DNA of 45,672 bases from UBA11612 sp964475755 (GTDB taxonomy: Bacteria; Pseudomonadota; Alphaproteobacteria; Rhodospirillales; Rhodospirillaceae). Made by a program: the position numbers and the translations under genes. The stretch spans positions 1 to 45,672 of the forward strand of contig CAYYXR010000024.1 of the NCBI GenBank assembly GCA_964475755.1, written 5' to 3'. Under the pieces are notes generated by a model that worked only from the letters and a program-made list of their open reading frames with translations, ran no database searches and was not told where the DNA came from. Below, piece after piece: positions 34,259-42,047 of the stretch (position 1 is its first letter; each line of letters begins with the position of its first letter).

Positions 34259-35686
34259 CTAGAGGTAAGGTGAGAAAAGTTTGACCACGGCGTTGCGCAA
34301 GCGAGCGGCAAGGTGCATTTTTTGGAGAGTCTGGAGGTGAACGGGTTGTGACATCGATTTCCGTTCTTCGAAGTACGAGTCCATCACTGCGCCGAAAGCG
34401 TCATCGTAGCATTCCAAATTGGCCTCGAAGTTAAGGCGCAAGCTGCGCTGATCCCAGTTTGTAGAGCCGACCAGGGACCAAATCCCGTCCACCACGACAA
34501 TCTTGCTGTGATCGAACGGTGGCGGGCTGCGGAAGATTTTCACGCCGTGTTCCAGCAGCCGTTCGAACTTTGCCGTCATGGCCCAGCTGATAAAAGGGAT
34601 GTCGAGTTTTTTCGGCACGATCACTTCAACGCAAACGCCGCGCAACGCCGCGACCATAAGCGCGCTGGAGATGACATCGTTGGGCAAAAAATACGGCGAC
34701 ATGATTCTGACGCTCTTGCGGGCAAAGGCCAGCGCCCCGAGGATAACCCATTGCAGTTTCTCGAAGTAATCGTCGGGGCCGTCGGGAATGAGCCGCGCCA
34801 GAACCTGCCCCTGCGCGGGTGTATTATCGGGAACAGGCGGCAAGCGAATTTCCGTTCCCGTCGCAAAATGCCAGTCTTCTTCGAACAATTGATTGAGCTG
34901 GCTGATGACGGGCCCGGTCACCCGGAAATGGATGTCCTGCACCGCGTGCTTCGGATTTGCACTAAGCATATTGCGCGCGCGGATGTTCATGCCGCCGGTG
35001 AACGCAACAGCGCTATCGACCATCAAAAGTTTGCGGTGATTTCTAAGGTTTAAATATGGCAGGTATTTGAGACGGCGCGGAATAAAGCGCGCCGTGGCGA
35101 CGCCCGACCGCTTGAGATCCTTGTCGGCAGGCGGCGAGGTGTATCTAAGGCCGATGTCGTCAACCAACACATAAACGCTTACCCCGCGCCGGTGCGCATC
35201 GACGAGTGCATTAATGAACTTCAGACCAATCTCGTCGCGGTCGAAAATATAAACGGAAAGAGCAATGCTGCTCCTCGCGCTGTTAATGGCCTCAAGCATC
35301 GCGGGATACGCCGCATCCCCGTTGACAAGGGGCTCAACACTATTGTTCGGGACAAACGGCGCGGTATGGATGGATTGCGCGAACTGGAATATTTCCCGTT
35401 CCTGTTCGCCTGCGGGCTCCCGGTCTGGTGTGGATGCTTCCTTGATCTGCGGCATGGGCGGAAAACGTTCGCCGTCACGAAGTTTGCGCGCGGTGCGGGC
35501 AATGCGATTGACGCCGAAAAGCCAATAAAGCCCACTGCCCAGAAACGGCGAAAACAGCACGACGGCAATCCAACCTAGGGCAACAGCCTCCGACTGTTTG
35601 TTCAGCAGAATGTGCCCGCACAAGGGCAGGGCGATGGCCAGATGGATGATCGTGGCAAGAGGCAGGCCTTCAAATCCCGGTATCAC
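34259..35686 (-). CDS. cls: Cardiolipin synthase (phospholipase D family)
   Basis: 475 residues. Two N-terminal TM segments (about residues 8-27 and 37-58) anchor the enzyme to the inner membrane. Two HKD motifs follow: NHRKLLMVDSAVAFTGGMN and DHSKIVVVDGIWSLVGSTNWD. A conserved RSSIALSVYIFDRDEIG region lies before the first. It would condense two phosphatidylglycerol molecules, or phosphatidylglycerol and another phospholipid, to cardiolipin. The length is the usual 470-490. The downstream endonuclease/exonuclease/phosphatase gene is coupled to it. Confidence 0.93.
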   Translation of the reverse strand: MIPGFEGLPLATIIHLAIALPLCGHILLNKQSEAVALGWIAVVLFSPFLGSGLYWLFGVNRIARTARKLRDGERFPPMPQIKEASTPDREPAGEQEREIFQFAQSIHTAPFVPNNSVEPLVNGDAAYPAMLEAINSARSSIALSVYIFDRDEIGLKFINALVDAHRRGVSVYVLVDDIGLRYTSPPADKDLKRSGVATARFIPRRLKYLPYLNLRNHRKLLMVDSAVAFTGGMNIRARNMLSANPKHAVQDIHFRVTGPVISQLNQLFEEDWHFATGTEIRLPPVPDNTPAQGQVLARLIPDGPDDYFEKLQWVILGALAFARKSVRIMSPYFLPNDVISSALMVAALRGVCVEVIVPKKLDIPFISWAMTAKFERLLEHGVKIFRSPPPFDHSKIVVVDGIWSLVGSTNWDQRSLRLNFEANLECYDDAFGAVMDSYFEERKSMSQPVHLQTLQKMHLAARLRNAVVKLFSPYL

Positions 35687-35792
35687 CGTTCACCTCCGGA
35701 TTTCTCCGTTCGGACGCCGGTCGTGTTGTCTCCGTTCGCGGCGTCCGTGACTATGGTGCGGGCACGGGAGGCTGTAAAGTTCGGCGGGCAGA

Positions 35793-35872
35793 CTAAGGCC
35801 AATACCCCAGCCGGTCGAAATACGCGATCAGGTCTTCGATTTGAGACGTGCTCAGGGCCTTGGGTGGCATCT
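35793..35872 (-). pseudogene. C-terminal fragment of a cytochrome c
   Basis: The last ~27 codons of a class I cytochrome c (PEMPPKALSTSQIEDLIAYF, then DRLGYWP, TAG at 35795-35793). Upstream in the same frame the sequence is antisense to a TRAP permease and holds no CxxCH motif, so the haem domain is gone. The 5' part is lost at a break near 35870. Confidence 0.65.
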
Positions 35873-36150
35873 CTGGCTGGGCGTGATGATCGGCGTCAAT
35901 CTCCAGACGAGCTTCCTTACACCGCCGTTCGGATTTGCTTTGTTTTATTTGCGGGGTGCCGCGGGGCCAGAAATCAAAACCGGGGATATATACAGAGGCA
36001 GTATACCTCTCGTTGCGATCCAAATGATGAGCCTAGTCGTCCTATGGTTCATGCCCGGCCTGGCAACCGCACTGCCGAATGCCGTTTATGGTCCGGAGAG
36101 CGTTCCGCCCCCGGTTGTAGAGTCGGCGGCGGAAGCGCCAGTGTCGGCGC
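35865..36150 (+). pseudogene. C-terminal fragment of a TRAP transporter large permease (DctM-like)
   Basis: From about 35865 the frame reads WHLWLGVMIGVNLQTSFLTP, then PFGFALFYLRGAAGPEIKT, DIYRGSIPLVAIQMMSLVVL and WFMPGLATALP. This is the highly conserved C-terminus of the TRAP DctM/mannitol-chloroaromatic permease subunit. The ~330 residues before it are absent, and no TRAP small subunit or binding protein is present. A Pro/Ala-rich tail (PESVPPPVVESAAEAPVSAP) may belong to it, but no stop follows until 36461, so it probably ends at a second break near 36150. Confidence 0.75.
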
Positions 36151-36154
36151 CGCG

Positions 36155-36314
36155 CCGGTATTTCGCGCACCGCCAAGGTGAGTTCAAGGTCGCGCTCGTT
36201 CGCTGTCCACAGCGCTTCGCGGGCAAATTGGCCGAGATCGGTCGCCGGCGCCGCGACGCCGAGCATATAAGGCGCGGTCTTTTTGTGGGTTGGCGCGAGC
36301 GTGTGAGAATCCAT
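36155..36314 (-). pseudogene. N-terminal fragment of an unknown gene
   Basis: An ATG at 36314 with an AGAGAC stretch upstream opens a frame (MDSHTLAPTHKKTAPYMLGV, then FAREALWTANERDLELTLAV) that looks protein-like for about 53 codons. It then becomes the antisense of the TRAP tail. No family was recognised. The fragment is a tentative call. Confidence 0.35.
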
Positions 36315-36397
36315 AAGTCTCTATTGTGTCGATTAATGCCGAGCGGACCGGCGCATTATGGACCCTTCTCCGGCGCCGTGAAACGCCTCCGCTGTAG

Positions 36398-36446
36398 GCG
36401 CATGAGCCGGAAAAGTGGGAACTGGTTTTCCGACCAGCTCATGCGC
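36398..36446. repeat. Alphaproteobacterial intergenic palindrome (REP-like)
   Basis: GCGCATGAGC (36398-36407) is repeated inverted as GCTCATGCGC (36437-36446). Inside lies CGGAAAA...TTTTCCG around AGTGGGAACTGG. This matches the dispersed palindrome with a GGAAAAGTGGGAACCGGTTTTCC-like core known from many Alphaproteobacteria. It lies just after the end of znuB and may act as its transcript end. Confidence 0.7.
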
Positions 36447-36457
36447 GATCATAGACT

Positions 36458-37261
36458 CTAACGCACTGATTCCCTTATGGTTGCGCCGGCAAATAGGGAA
36501 AGGGCGAAGAGTCCGGCTGCGGCGGCGACCACTGACGGGCCGGATGGCGTGTCCCATTGCAGCGATGCGAACAATCCGCCGATAACGGCCACCGCGCCCA
36601 AGATCGCAGCCCCCAACGCCATGCTTTCCGGGCTGCGCGCAAACCGCCGCGCCGCCGCCGCGGGAATGATCAAAAGCGCTGTCACCAAAAGCACACCGAC
36701 GATTTTCATCGCCAGGGCCACCGTCAGCGCAATAAGAACTGTGAACACTAGTTGCGTGCGAACGGCGTTGATGCCCTCGGCCACGGCCATGTCTTCGTCC
36801 ACCGTCACCGCGATCAAAGGTTTCCATACCGTGAATAAAATCGCCAGAAGAGCCGCCGCGCCGCCGTAGATCCAGGCGATGTCCGAAGCGGATACGGCAA
36901 GAATGTCGCCGAACAGATAGCCCATCAAGTTAACGCGCACGGACTCCATAAACCCAATCACAATCAGGCCGATCGCCAGTGCGCTGTGAGAGAGGATTCC
37001 CAATAACGCGTCCGTGGGTACGCGTCGTTGCCGCTCGAGGATCATCAGGGCTAGGCCGATCACAAGACCGGTCAAAATGATGCCGACAATTGGTTCAGTG
37101 CCGAGTACGAGCCCGAGCGCGACGCCGGTCAGCCCCGCATGGGCCAAGGTGTCACCGAAGTAGGCCATGCGTCGCCAGACGACAAAACAGCCTAGCGGCC
37201 CGGCTATCAATGCAACACCGACCCCGGCCACGACAGCGCGCACCATGAAATCTTCAAACAT
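36458..37261 (-). CDS. znuB: Zinc ABC transporter permease ZnuB
   Basis: 267 residues, eight or nine TM helices, of the ABC-3 metal permease family. Landmarks are GVALIAGPLGCFVVWRRMAYFG and TLAHAGLTGVALGLVLG near the N-terminus and the cytoplasmic coupling region DEDMAVAEGINAVRT near residue 160. It forms the membrane channel for Zn(II) delivered by ZnuA and powered by ZnuC. It follows znuC by 18 bases in the leftward zur-znuC-znuB transcript. Confidence 0.95.
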   Translation of the reverse strand: MFEDFMVRAVVAGVGVALIAGPLGCFVVWRRMAYFGDTLAHAGLTGVALGLVLGTEPIVGIILTGLVIGLALMILERQRRVPTDALLGILSHSALAIGLIVIGFMESVRVNLMGYLFGDILAVSASDIAWIYGGAAALLAILFTVWKPLIAVTVDEDMAVAEGINAVRTQLVFTVLIALTVALAMKIVGVLLVTALLIIPAAAARRFARSPESMALGAAILGAVAVIGGLFASLQWDTPSGPSVVAAAAGLFALSLFAGATIRESVR

Positions 37262-37279
37262 CGCTACACGGTTCCCGGA

Positions 37280-38083
37280 TCAATGCGCATGGGTCACCGA
37301 ACCATCCGGGGCATGCTCGTGATCGTGATGGTGCGGATAAACCGCCAAGGTCTTGGCTGCAGCCGGCCCGAACAGCCGTAAGAACTCCGCATGGCCACTG
37401 ATTTCGTCGGGCGTTCCCGAGCAGCACACATGGCCGTGCAAGCAATAAACCCGGTCGGTCGCGGCCATAACGACGTTGAGGTCGTGAGAAACTAACAAGA
37501 CACTACAGCCTGTTTCCGCGCGCAACTTCGCGATGAGCTGATAAATTTCCACGGCTCCGGCGGTATCCACGTTCTGCTCAGGTTCGTCGAGCACGAGCAA
37601 ATCAGGCCTGCGCAACATCGCGCGCGCCAGCATCACGCGCTGAAACTCACCGCCTGACAGCGTATGCACGCTGGCGTCCAAGAGATGCGCCACTTGCACG
37701 CTGTCCAGAACCGCGTTCAGATCTTCATCGGATTTCGATTCTGTCAGGGTCAGAAACCGGCGCACCGAAAGGGGCAGGGTTTCATCCAGAGAAACCCTTT
37801 GTGGCTGGTATCCGATCTTTAGTCCGGGTGCGCGCATCACGCGGCCGGTGTCCAGCTGTTCGAGTCCAAGGGCCGTGCGCACCAGCATCGATTTGCCGGC
37901 GCCGTTTGGACCGATCAAGGTGACGATTTCGCTGCGCCCAACGCCCATACTCACGTTCTCGAGAATGCGCCGGCCATGGCGTGTCAGCGTCGCGTTTTCA
38001 ACGCTTACCAACGGGTCATTCATCTGCACCGGCACCTGCGTCGGATGAGCATGTGCGTGATCATGCGTATGAGTATCAGGCAC
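37280..38083 (-). CDS. znuC: Zinc ABC transporter ATP-binding protein ZnuC
   Basis: 267 residues. Walker A GPNGAGKSML, Q-loop region, signature LSGGEFQRVML, Walker B LLVLDEPEQNVD and the H-loop HDLNVVMAATD are all intact. Both ends are His-rich: HTHDHAHAHP near residue 4 and HHHDHEHAPDGSVTHAH at the C-terminus, which could hold zinc on the cytoplasmic side and sense it. It begins three bases after the zur stop codon and precedes znuB. Confidence 0.95.
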   Translation of the reverse strand: MPDTHTHDHAHAHPTQVPVQMNDPLVSVENATLTRHGRRILENVSMGVGRSEIVTLIGPNGAGKSMLVRTALGLEQLDTGRVMRAPGLKIGYQPQRVSLDETLPLSVRRFLTLTESKSDEDLNAVLDSVQVAHLLDASVHTLSGGEFQRVMLARAMLRRPDLLVLDEPEQNVDTAGAVEIYQLIAKLRAETGCSVLLVSHDLNVVMAATDRVYCLHGHVCCSGTPDEISGHAEFLRLFGPAAAKTLAVYPHHHDHEHAPDGSVTHAH

Positions 38084-38086
38084 GGA

Positions 38087-38578
38087 CTATTCTCCGCCGC
38101 AATGCGGGCACGTACCGCTTAGTTCCAGCACCTGTTTGTCGACTTTGAATCCGCGCGCCGCAACGGCGGTATCCAATGCGTCGTTCAATGAGTCGCTATC
38201 CAACTCGGCGGTGCAGCCGCATTCGCGGCAGATTAAAAAGCCGGCGGCATGTTCGGTATCAGGATGCGTACAACCGACGAAGGCATTCAGACTGGCAATC
38301 CGGTGAACGAGCCCATTCTCCATGAGGAACTCCAGTGCCCGGTACACGGCCATGGGAGCGATGCGTCCGTCCCCTTTGTTGAGCTTGGCGAGAATATCGT
38401 ATGCGCCGATGGGGGCATGGCTTTCCCACACCGCTTCCAAAACGCGCTTTCGGATTTCCGTCAAACGCTTGCCGCCGGCGCGGCATACCGCTTCGGCCTT
38501 TTTCATCGCGGTGAGGGTGCACCGGTCGTGATTGTGGTTTGGGGCCGGAAAGGCGGATTTAACGTTTTTTCTGGCCAT
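38087..38578 (-). CDS. zur: Zinc uptake regulator Zur (Fur family)
   Basis: 163 residues. The N-terminal winged helix reads LTEIRKRVLEAVWESHAPIG and MAVYRALEFLMENGLVHRI. The C-terminal metal domain has GCTHPDTEHAAGFLICRECGC and the structural zinc pair CPHCGG. Location upstream of znuC and beside znuA marks it as Zur rather than Fur. With zinc bound it would repress by binding the palindrome in the divergent gap, controlling both transcripts and itself. Confidence 0.92.
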   Translation of the reverse strand: MARKNVKSAFPAPNHNHDRCTLTAMKKAEAVCRAGGKRLTEIRKRVLEAVWESHAPIGAYDILAKLNKGDGRIAPMAVYRALEFLMENGLVHRIASLNAFVGCTHPDTEHAAGFLICRECGCTAELDSDSLNDALDTAVAARGFKVDKQVLELSGTCPHCGGE

Positions 38579-38607
38579 AGCGGCACTGGACTTCCATGGG
38601 GTGTAAT

Positions 38608-38619
38608 ATGTTATAACAT
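38608..38619. promoter_or_regulatory. Zur-box-like palindrome between zur and znuA
   Basis: ATGTTATAACAT is a perfect 12-base palindrome within a larger AT-rich, partly symmetrical TAATATGTTATAACATAACATTA, like alphaproteobacterial Zur boxes. It lies only six bases before the znuA ATG, so it overlaps the expected ribosome-binding position, and about 30 bases from the zur start. One site could control both directions. Confidence 0.75.
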
Positions 38620-38625
38620 AACATT

Positions 38626-39558
38626 ATGAGGTTAGATCGCAATGCCCCTAATCCTTTGCCCCTGAGCACCCTGATTTGGGCGGCCTTGGCAGCTATGTGC
38701 ATGTTTTACGCAGAATTGGCCCGAGCCGACGTCCCGCGGGTCGTGGCCTCTGTTAAGCCGGTTCACTCATTGGCGGCTCTGGTTATGGACGGCGCGGGGG
38801 CGCCGGATCTGCTCGTGAAGGGAAGCGCTTCACCGCATACCTTTGCGCTTAAACCATCCGATGCCAGCACGCTTTCTCAAGCGGATCTCGTGCTTTGGGT
38901 GGGCCCGGAACTTGAACAATTTTTGGAAAAGCCGCTGGGCACATTGTCGCCCAAGGCCGTGTCCATTGCGTTCATGGATCAGCCGGAGCTTAATGTCCTA
39001 CCAGTGCGCGGTCGTCCGGAGCAGCGCGATGCACACATATGGCTCGACCCGAGAAACGCAAAGGCCATGGTCGGCATCATCGCGCGTGAACTTGAGCGGC
39101 TCGATCCGGTACATGCTGAGATCTATTCAGAAAATGCGGCGCAAGCCGTGCGGCGGCTAAACATCCTTGAGCTGGTTTTGGACGAGAAGTTCGCGCCTAT
39201 AGGAAACCGGCGCTTTTTTACGTACCACGACGCACTCGAATACTTGAGAAACAGATATGAGTTGCCCCTGATCGGTTCGGTGGTGAGGAGCCCCGAGGAG
39301 TTCGTCAGCGCGCGGCGTATATCGGGCATCCGCGCCGATATCTTTCATCTCGGCCCATTTTGTCTCTTTACCAACCCTCCATTCGAACAGGACGTCGTAG
39401 AACTGATTGTTAGAAACAGTGCAACGCTGAGAGCCGCGGCATTGGATCCCGAAGGCACAGCGCTAATGCCGGGCCCGGCATTCTACTTCGATCTCATGCG
39501 CGGCATTGCGGATGATCTGACATCTTGTCTGGTAAGGTCTAAAGGCAATGCACGTTAA
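38626..39558 (+). CDS. znuA: Zinc ABC transporter substrate-binding protein ZnuA
   Basis: 310 residues, periplasmic (signal LIWAALAAMCMFYAELARA). Zinc ligands of the cluster A-I family appear as His in SVKPVHSLAALVM, GSASPHTFALKPS, RDAHIWLDPRN and FFTYHDALEYL. The long His/Asp-rich loop of many ZnuA proteins is absent (the stretch before DAHIWLDP is short and poor in His). The 3' end overlaps the following gene by 11 bases. No RBS is visible ahead of ATG 38626; the Zur palindrome occupies that place, so the mRNA may be leaderless or use another start. Confidence 0.92.
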   Translation: MRLDRNAPNPLPLSTLIWAALAAMCMFYAELARADVPRVVASVKPVHSLAALVMDGAGAPDLLVKGSASPHTFALKPSDASTLSQADLVLWVGPELEQFLEKPLGTLSPKAVSIAFMDQPELNVLPVRGRPEQRDAHIWLDPRNAKAMVGIIARELERLDPVHAEIYSENAAQAVRRLNILELVLDEKFAPIGNRRFFTYHDALEYLRNRYELPLIGSVVRSPEEFVSARRISGIRADIFHLGPFCLFTNPPFEQDVVELIVRNSATLRAAALDPEGTALMPGPAFYFDLMRGIADDLTSCLVRSKGNAR

Positions 39559-39880
39559 GCCGGGCCTGATTGGTTTGCAGCGCCTGCGCCGCTCTCTTTT
39601 ATGGACGGTGTTGGCCAGTTTATTGTTGACCGCGCAATTCGCGCTTGCAGCTCACCAATTTGATCATCACGTCCATCCCGACATCTCTGCTGTCGCGGAC
39701 GATTGTGTTGCCTGTCAATTCTCATCTCAACTTTCAGATGGCCCAAGCAGTGCGGAACTGCCCGTTACATATGGCATTGACCTCGGCGTTATTGCGCCGA
39801 TTTCATTTCAAATCCCGCAAAATACTTTCGTCCACACAGGTTTTCTGTCCCGCGCGCCTCCGCATTCTGTCTCCGTCTAA
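39548..39880 (+). CDS. Putative periplasmic zinc chaperone
   Basis: 110 residues. A signal or anchor helix (WTVLASLLLTAQFALAA) is followed by a His-rich stretch HQFDHHVHPDIS and a C-x2-C motif, DDCVACQF, both able to bind metal. It overlaps znuA by 11 bases and precedes the ZnuD-like receptor, so it is one operon with them. Similar small exported proteins in znu operons have been annotated as zinc-uptake chaperones; the sequence here is short and diverged, so that function is inferred from context and the His/Cys pattern. Confidence 0.65.
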   Translation: MHVKPGLIGLQRLRRSLLWTVLASLLLTAQFALAAHQFDHHVHPDISAVADDCVACQFSSQLSDGPSSAELPVTYGIDLGVIAPISFQIPQNTFVHTGFLSRAPPHSVSV

Positions 39881-39951
39881 ATCGTTAATCGCCGGCCACT
39901 GCGTTCTCACATTCGGGCCGGCCGTTGATATCTCATGCTGCGGGGACTCTC

Positions 39952-41994
39952 ATGTTTCGTATTGTACAAGGCCTTGGCGCCGTATCTCTTTCTATATCTG
40001 TTTGCAGTGTTGCATTCGCCGCGGACCAGTCCGCGATCCAAATTGACGAGATTATTGTTTCAGCGTCGCCAATCGACACCGATCGTTTCGATATCGTTCA
40101 GGGCACCAGCATTCTCTCCGGCGCTGCATTGGCGGACTCTCTAAAGGGGTCACTCGGAGAGACCTTAGCCAATCAGCCGAGCATCACTTCGACCTTTTTC
40201 GGTCCATTCGCTAGTCGGCCGATTATTCGCGGCTTTGATGGCGATCGCATTCGCGTACTGTTCGATGGTATCGGCAGCATCGATGCATCATCGGTCAGTC
40301 CCGATCACCAGGTGGGCGGTGATTCAGCCTCGGCTGAACGTATTGAAGTGCTCCGCGGACCATCAACGCTGATGTACGGTTCGTCCGCCGTTGGCGGTGT
40401 GGTGAACATTATCGATGGACGTATTCCAAGCGGGAGTCCCGAGAACGGGTATGCCGGCTCAGCCACGGCAGGTTACGCCACCAACGCGCGGGAGGGGTTC
40501 GCCAACGGCGCTGCGGATATCGCGCTGGGAGATAACTTTGTCGTTCACGCCGACGGTGGTTGGCGTAATTCAAAGGATTACAGGGTCAAGGGGTTTGCGA
40601 GCGCGGAAGCCGAGGAAGAGGGCATTGAAGGGCGCGTCGAAAACTCCGGCGGCGAGACCAAAGATTTTACAGGCGGCTTTTCCTACCTATGGGACGGCGG
40701 TTTATTCGGCGCTTCGGTAAGCCGCTTTGAGTCCAACTATGGCAGTCCGGCACCGCATGGCCATGCTGAAGATCACGTTGAAGACCATGAAGACGAGGAT
40801 GAGGGAGAACACCATGCAGGTGAAGAAGCCGTCCGCATCGATTTGAAGCAGACCCGTGTAGACGCGAAAGGTGAGCTTACAAATTTGGACGGCGTTATTT
40901 CCGGCGCCAAATTGCGCTTCTCCTACGGCGACTACGAACATCGCGAACTCGTTGGTGCGGAAACTGGAACCGTATTCACCAACGAAGGCTGGGAAGGGCG
41001 GCTGGAGTTCGTTCACGCGCCATTGGGTCAGTTCGCAGGCGCGTTCGGCATTCAGTACCGCGACCGAGCATTTTCCGCCGTGGGTGATGAAGCCTTCGTG
41101 CCCCCGTCGGATACGCAGCAAATTGCCGGCTTTGCGGTGGAAAGTGCCGAGATGGGGCCGTGGCGCGTAGAGGGGGGCGCACGGATTGAACGCACGAAGA
41201 TCGCCGTCCCCACTACGGCAATGTCCAAAAGCTTCACCTCCTATGCGCTCTCCGGCGCGGCCTCTTATGCGTTTACAGATGCGACACGTGCCGGGTTGTC
41301 CGTGGCCTGGACGGAAAGACCGCCGACCGCGGAAGAGCTTTTTTCAAATGGCCCGCATCTTGCGACCAATCAATTTGAGATCGGTGACCCGACCCTCGGA
41401 ATTGAGGAAGCGGTGACGGTTGAGGCCAGCTTGCGTCACCGTAGCGGGCCATTCTCCGGGTCCGTCGGTGCCTATGTGACTTGGTATGACGACTTCATCT
41501 ATTCCCGCGCAAGCGGGGCGGAGGAGGATGGACTGCCCGTTTTTCAGTATGCGTCCTCCGATGCCAAGTTCGCCGGCTTTGAGATTGAAGCCAAATGGCT
41601 GGTTCTCACGCGCGGTGATTTTAACCTTAGCATTGACGGCGCTCTGGATTACGTGCGCGCGACCGATACCGGCAGCGGTCAGCCGTTGCCGCGCATTCCG
41701 CCGCTGGAATACCTGATGGGCGCAGATGCGATGTGGCGCGAATGGTCGGGACGCTTCGAGGTGGAAGGCTCAGTCGGACAAGGCCGCACCGCGCCACTGG
41801 AAACTTCAACGGGCGCGTACACGTTCCTGAATGCGCAGGTAGCTTACGAGCCGGACGCTTGGGGCGGCGTGCGTTTCGTGATCCAGGGGGAGAACCTGAC
41901 GAATTCTTCTGCCCGTCCGCATACGTCTTTCATCAAGGATGTGGCGCCGCTACCGGGACGGGACATTCGGTTTTACGTGCAGGCACGATTTTGA
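39952..41994 (+). CDS. ZnuD-like TonB-dependent receptor
   Basis: 680 residues from ATG 39952, which has GGGGACT just upstream; ATG 39925 would add nine. A signal peptide ends at AFAADQ, followed by TonB-box-like DEIIVSASPID and a plug with ETLANQPSITSTFFGPFASR and LRGPSTLMYGSSAVGGVVNI. Near residues 270-300 is a His/acid-rich loop (HGHAEDHVEDHEDEDEGEHH) typical of zinc-importing ZnuD receptors. The barrel ends IRFYVQARF. As the third gene of the znuA transcript it would bring zinc across the outer membrane under Zur control. Confidence 0.9.
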   Translation: MFRIVQGLGAVSLSISVCSVAFAADQSAIQIDEIIVSASPIDTDRFDIVQGTSILSGAALADSLKGSLGETLANQPSITSTFFGPFASRPIIRGFDGDRIRVLFDGIGSIDASSVSPDHQVGGDSASAERIEVLRGPSTLMYGSSAVGGVVNIIDGRIPSGSPENGYAGSATAGYATNAREGFANGAADIALGDNFVVHADGGWRNSKDYRVKGFASAEAEEEGIEGRVENSGGETKDFTGGFSYLWDGGLFGASVSRFESNYGSPAPHGHAEDHVEDHEDEDEGEHHAGEEAVRIDLKQTRVDAKGELTNLDGVISGAKLRFSYGDYEHRELVGAETGTVFTNEGWEGRLEFVHAPLGQFAGAFGIQYRDRAFSAVGDEAFVPPSDTQQIAGFAVESAEMGPWRVEGGARIERTKIAVPTTAMSKSFTSYALSGAASYAFTDATRAGLSVAWTERPPTAEELFSNGPHLATNQFEIGDPTLGIEEAVTVEASLRHRSGPFSGSVGAYVTWYDDFIYSRASGAEEDGLPVFQYASSDAKFAGFEIEAKWLVLTRGDFNLSIDGALDYVRATDTGSGQPLPRIPPLEYLMGADAMWREWSGRFEVEGSVGQGRTAPLETSTGAYTFLNAQVAYEPDAWGGVRFVIQGENLTNSSARPHTSFIKDVAPLPGRDIRFYVQARF

Positions 41995-42047
41995 TGAAGG
42001 TGAGGGGCGCGCCGCGCTCCTCGCATAATCCGGCGAGTGGCCCTCGG

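Noticed and set aside
35841..36461. A single 206-residue plus-strand protein
   Set aside because: Only codons ~9-90 match a TRAP permease; the start lies antisense to a cytochrome c tail and the end runs through a palindrome, so it is a chance fusion of fragments.
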